Below, one piece after another: positions 23,186 through 23,909 of a stretch of 23,909 nt of DNA. The notes below the pieces were generated by a model, which was not told where the DNA came from, searched no databases, and saw only the letters and a program-made list of their open reading frames with translations. The translations under genes and the position numbers were made by a program. Source of the stretch: Baffinella frigidus (taxonomy: Eukaryota > Cryptophyceae > Cryptomonadales > Baffinellaceae); NCBI GenBank assembly GCA_026770585.1, contig MU646325.1:957458-981366 (forward strand). The letters are read 5' to 3'. Numbering within the stretch: the first letter of the stretch is position 1; every line of letters starts with the position of its first letter.

Positions 23186-23306
23186 TACAGGGGTACCTCG
23201 CTCATAAGAAAACGCCACCCCCCTCAAACCTTGGTAAGGCCCTAGGCATAGTCCTACTGAAGGGTCCTGAGGGGGGGCGTTTTCTTATGAGCGAGGTATC
23301 CCTATA
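23186..23306. mobile_element. MITE family A, copy 12
   Basis: Arms TACAGGGGTACCTCGCTCAT and ATGAGCGAGGTATCCCTATA, worn core. Confidence 0.9.
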
Positions 23307-23314
23307 AGGGGGCA

Positions 23315-23862
23315 CGGGGCAGACCCCCTTCAGCTCGGGTTCGATCCGTAAGAATCAACTTTCTCTCTCTCTCTGAGGGTTAGGGTTTCTCTCCTTAGGG
23401 GTTGGGGGGTTTACCCCCTTGACTTGGCTCTCAAGCAGAGCCACCGCCTCCTCTTTCTCCAACATCCCTCCCATCTCGAGCAAAATCGAAACCCATCTAT
23501 TTCCTCGAGAAACCGTAGAGCCCTACGGTAGGGAATTCCTAGGGGCATAGGGAATAGATGGACGCTGCGTCGGATTCCGACGCATCCTGGTAAAAAAAGC
23601 AGCCGCCGCCTCCTCTGTCTCCTCAACCTGGTGCGCCAGCTGCGACGCCTCCACACAGCGGACTCCAAAGGGATTTCGAATAACCCCTAAGCGATAAGAC
23701 ATACGACCCTGTCCGTTACCGCATCCGTAGGAACCCCCCTATGTCCCTACGGGTTACCTACCGTAGGGTCGTAGGGTTTAGGGTTTAGGGTCTGGGGTGG
23801 GGCTGGGGGGCAGACCCCCTTGACTTGGCTCCCAAGCTCGGGTTCGACCCGAACTGAATCCA

Positions 23863-23865
<3 letters not shown>
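23315..23865. repeat. Duplicated GGGGCAGACCCCCTT...GGGTTCGA block
   Basis: 23317-23352 and 23813-23850 share GGGGCAGACCCCCTT, CAGCTCGGGTTCGA or AAGCTCGGGTTCGA, and both lead into TTCTCTCTCT runs. Confidence 0.7.
23415..23505 (-). CDS. Possible upstream exon of prefoldin subunit 4
   Basis: On the minus strand a frame reads VSILLEMGGMLEKEEAVALL and then ESQVKG, before a donor AAGGGG|GTAAAC at 23415/23414 (phase 0). The composition (E, L, K, A) suits a coiled-coil subunit, and the position, upstream of the PFDN4 end exons, fits. The start of the exon is not defined. A further minus-strand coiled-coil-like frame (QLAHQVEETEEAAAAFF) lies at about 23590-23645. Part of this exon (the AGCCAAGTCAAGGGGG end) is repeated at 23815-23837. 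Weakly supported. Confidence 0.3.

Positions 23866-23909
<44 letters not shown>
23866..23909. repeat. TC microsatellite at the window end
   Basis: Pure TC run continuing past the edge. Confidence 0.97.

Noticed and set aside
23317-23352. GGTTCGATCC resembles a tRNA T-loop or Pol III B box (also at 23838)
   Set aside because: No acceptor stem, D-loop or A box can be placed around either copy.

Overview
The window is nuclear DNA from a photosynthetic eukaryote, most likely an alga with a secondary plastid of red origin (stramenopile, haptophyte, dinoflagellate or similar). Three observations support this. The genes are split by many spliceosomal introns. The ferredoxin-NADP+ reductase begins with a signal peptide cleaved before Phe (ASASA|F), the bipartite plastid targeting signal of such algae. 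Interstitial repeats of the TTTAGGG telomere type are abundant. I cannot name the species.

Layout. 1-880 (+): broken or duplicated 3' exons of an unidentified gene, with GA/GT microsatellite and GGGTCTC-like repeats. 1089-2480: a cluster of palindromic MITEs (family A) and their fragments. 2706-8668 (-): a complete 11-exon ferredoxin-NADP+ reductase gene whose reading frame I could rebuild across all ten introns (368 aa). 8669-8846: a short divergent promoter. 8847-9203 (+): the first exon of a secreted or plastid-targeted protein of unknown function. 9204-12335: repeat-rich, no convincing exon. 12336-16655 (+): exons of a PrmA-type (ribosomal protein L11) methyltransferase, spread among telomere-like arrays and an assembly gap. 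16700-18700: degenerate exon-like copies and MITEs. 18723-19683 (+): the last two exons of an unidentified gene. 19684-22092: echoes of its last exon, MITEs and hairpins. 22398-22699 (-): the last two exons of prefoldin subunit 4, with a possible upstream exon near 23.4 kb.

The most unusual property is that almost every gene is accompanied by degenerate tandem copies of its own exon ends. These copies often keep the splice site, the reading frame and even the stop codon, and they sit inside introns or just past the stop. I call them exon echoes. The clearest arrays are four copies of one methyltransferase exon with donor (14627-15291), four copies of another with acceptor (13003-13449), a ten-unit 33-bp array ending in a real acceptor (15490-15812), and six copies of a C-terminus with stop (19658-20370).

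The window also carries at least five MITE-like families. One is nested in another with TA duplications. One insertion can be matched to an empty paralogous site. Intron filler is often a CCCTAAA/CCCTGAA heptamer repeat with the C-rich strand as the sense strand.
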